Shown here: piece by piece, positions 6,712 through 7,807 of the stretch | How positions within the stretch are numbered: position 1 is the first letter of the stretch | How the letters are laid out: every line of letters starts with the position of its first letter | Assembly: GCA_003561145.1 (NCBI GenBank) | Contig: PWXL01000142.1 | Location: 1 to 7,807 of the forward strand | Direction: 5' to 3' | Source: Candidatus Atribacteria bacterium | GTDB lineage: Bacteria; Atribacterota; Atribacteria; Atribacterales; Atribacteraceae | Length of the DNA stretch: 7,807 nt | Notes under the pieces: model-generated | The model's database searches: none | The model's input: only the letters and a program-made list of their open reading frames with translations | Told to the model about the DNA's origin: nothing | Made by a program: the position numbers and the translations under genes

Positions 6712-7717
6712 CGTTTGGGATTGGGTCCAGCAAGCCATCGAACACAACCGTGAAGCTAACAACGGCCTGGTGCTTAGGGAAGATGGCTGGTGTTACGCGA
6801 TCGATTATGCTCTCTATCTTCAATATGCAGCCCGCATGGGAGACAGGGATCTTTTTGAAAGTCTCATAGAGGGGTTGGAAAGGGTTTTTCTTGTGTCCTC
6901 TCAGAGTGATACAAACAGTGACGGTTCCATTACCTGGCGAGTGAAACCCGGCCAAGACAGGGAAGCGACAGGAGTCGCAGAATCGGTGGCGTTCCTCGCT
7001 GGACTCTTCGAAGCCCACCGTCGCTGGCCGGACATAAAGACCGAACGGCTGATCCACACGATTTTCAACTCGTATCAACGGCATCAGGTGAAAGGATTCG
7101 AGGGAAAATGGTATATTCGTGACTACTACCTGTATCAGTGTGGAAGTTTTTCCACCACTGGTTTTCTTTTCAACTACAACCCAGACCTGTTTTTCAAGAT
7201 GGGAGAGCTCTTGGAACAGAAAGAAATGACCACTATAGCCACCCGCTCCCTGGGCACCCTTCAAAACAACCACACTTCCTGTGGATTGTTTCACCTGATT
7301 TACGACCCGGGGATTGCTTCCCATTACGGGTCATCGTTTCACTTTTCGCCTAACGGATTGATAAAAGCCGCCGATGCTGCAGAAATTGCCATTTCCTTCG
7401 CCACAAGCGATTCGGAACGAGCTGAAGCAACCCTCGACCTGCTTCAAGCTCATGGCTTCCCAATTACGCACTGGTTTTCCACGAAAGATTGCCTACCCGT
7501 CAAAGCGGAGAACTCAGGACCTGGACAACTGGCGGTTATTCTCCGCCTGAGCCTTCTCCTGGGGGACAGCTCATTCGCCAGGTCGCTTCTAGAACAGATC
7601 GAAACTATACTCAGACAAGAATTTATTGAAAACCCCGCTTTTCGAAATGACACTCCTAACTGGACATGGGACTTTACCCAAATTCTCTTGGCTCTTTCTT
7701 ATTTGAAGGATTCATAG
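6608..7717 (+). CDS. Secreted helical protein resembling GH8/BcsZ-type endoglucanase, active site diverged
   Basis: Read from TTG 6608, the product is 369 residues, the size of BcsZ (about 370). It starts MKFLSMSILVIFMFLALSLS and has a probable signal cleavage after TRA (about residue 25), so it acts outside the membrane. The remainder is alpha-helical with repeated pairs, as in (alpha/alpha)6-barrel glycosidases. E58-D59-G60 followed by YAIDYALYLQYAA and a GDRDLF element matches the spacing of the GH8 EGQSYAL...D..LF region that holds the general acid. E119-A-T-G-V-A-E125-S-V-A, followed by AHRRW (136-140), matches the GH8 ATDADLDIA...A...W region. The aspartate of that GH8 motif is not conserved; E125 is shifted. 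Position downstream of a BcsB-like/GT2 pair fits BcsZ, which trims nascent cellulose. It could instead cut a different glycan, or be a non-catalytic binding protein. The start overlaps the upstream gene by 104 bases. Family assignment is by pattern and context, not by a clear signature. Confidence 0.6.
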   Translation: MKFLSMSILVIFMFLALSLSLVTRAENTPPLAVGDVWDWVQQAIEHNREANNGLVLREDGWCYAIDYALYLQYAARMGDRDLFESLIEGLERVFLVSSQSDTNSDGSITWRVKPGQDREATGVAESVAFLAGLFEAHRRWPDIKTERLIHTIFNSYQRHQVKGFEGKWYIRDYYLYQCGSFSTTGFLFNYNPDLFFKMGELLEQKEMTTIATRSLGTLQNNHTSCGLFHLIYDPGIASHYGSSFHFSPNGLIKAADAAEIAISFATSDSERAEATLDLLQAHGFPITHWFSTKDCLPVKAENSGPGQLAVILRLSLLLGDSSFARSLLEQIETILRQEFIENPAFRNDTPNWTWDFTQILLALSYLKDS

Positions 7718-7718
7718 A

Positions 7719-7807
7719 ATGAGCGTCTTCCTTAACATTTATCATAATTCACCATTGTACTTGTTTTGGCCTAAAGTAATTATAAGAAATGCCGATATAC
7801 AAAAAGA
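7719..7807 (+). CDS. Possible start of a further operon gene, 3'-truncated by window edge
   Basis: ATG 7719 begins one base after the preceding TAG stop, with AAGGA at 7706-7710 and an 8-base spacer, the same arrangement as at the 5299 gene. The frame stays open for 29 codons to the window edge, starting MSVFLNIYHNSPLYLFWPKV. The sequence is more A/T-rich than the genes before it, so the frame could instead be intergenic DNA that is open by chance. I recognise no family in so short a stretch. Confidence 0.4.
   Translation, partial: MSVFLNIYHNSPLYLFWPKVIIRNADIQK

Noticed and set aside
6620..7324. A 234-codon minus-strand open frame antisense to the GH8-like gene
   Set aside because: It lies wholly opposite a gene with a signal peptide, a good ribosome binding site and operon context. 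The antisense product has no recognisable motifs.
7750..7807. TTGTAC...TATAAG as a promoter at the right end
   Set aside because: The spacing (20 bases) is poor and the region may be coding. The A/T-rich sequence makes such hexamers likely by chance.
1..7807. CRISPR arrays, tRNA/rRNA genes, insertion sequences or phage attachment sites
   Set aside because: No spaced direct repeats, transposase-like frames, terminal inverted repeats or tRNA cloverleaf sequences were seen on either strand.

Overview
The window (7,807 bases, roughly half G+C) carries one run of plus-strand genes with almost no space between them. It looks like a polysaccharide synthesis and export locus. Strong Shine-Dalgarno sequences, signal peptides and c-di-GMP-type domains show it is bacterial. 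The BcsB-family protein and secreted hydrolase would suit a diderm, but clostridial-type monoderms also carry BcsB homologues, so the phylum cannot be fixed from this sequence.

Layout. Bases 1-939 hold the 3' nine-tenths of a mannose-1-phosphate guanylyltransferase gene (manC type, GDP-mannose synthesis), cut by the left edge. A 264-base gap follows (940-1203) with several inverted repeats and hairpins and a -10-like hexamer. It is the likely control region of the operon behind it. That operon is: a BcsB-family periplasmic, membrane-anchored protein (1204-3411); a membrane family-2 glycosyltransferase whose N-terminus is an MshEN/GspE-N type domain instead of the C-terminal PilZ domain of BcsA (3413-5302); a polytopic membrane protein resembling GT-C glycosyltransferases (5299-6711); and a secreted all-helical protein resembling GH8/BcsZ-type endoglucanases (6608-7717, probable TTG start). 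A further reading frame with a good ribosome binding site starts at 7719 and runs off the right edge.

How the genes may work together (inference). The GT2 enzyme would polymerise a beta-linked glycan and pass it through its own membrane channel. The BcsB homologue would receive it outside the membrane, as BcsB does in cellulose synthase. The GT-C-like protein could decorate the chain on the outer face from a lipid-linked donor, and the GH8-like protein could trim it, as BcsZ does. The adjacent GDP-mannose gene hints that the polymer contains mannose. The most interesting feature is the architecture: a BcsA/BcsB-like synthase pair in which the c-di-GMP input module appears to have been exchanged for an N-terminal MshEN domain, with both expected arginine positions of that domain substituted.
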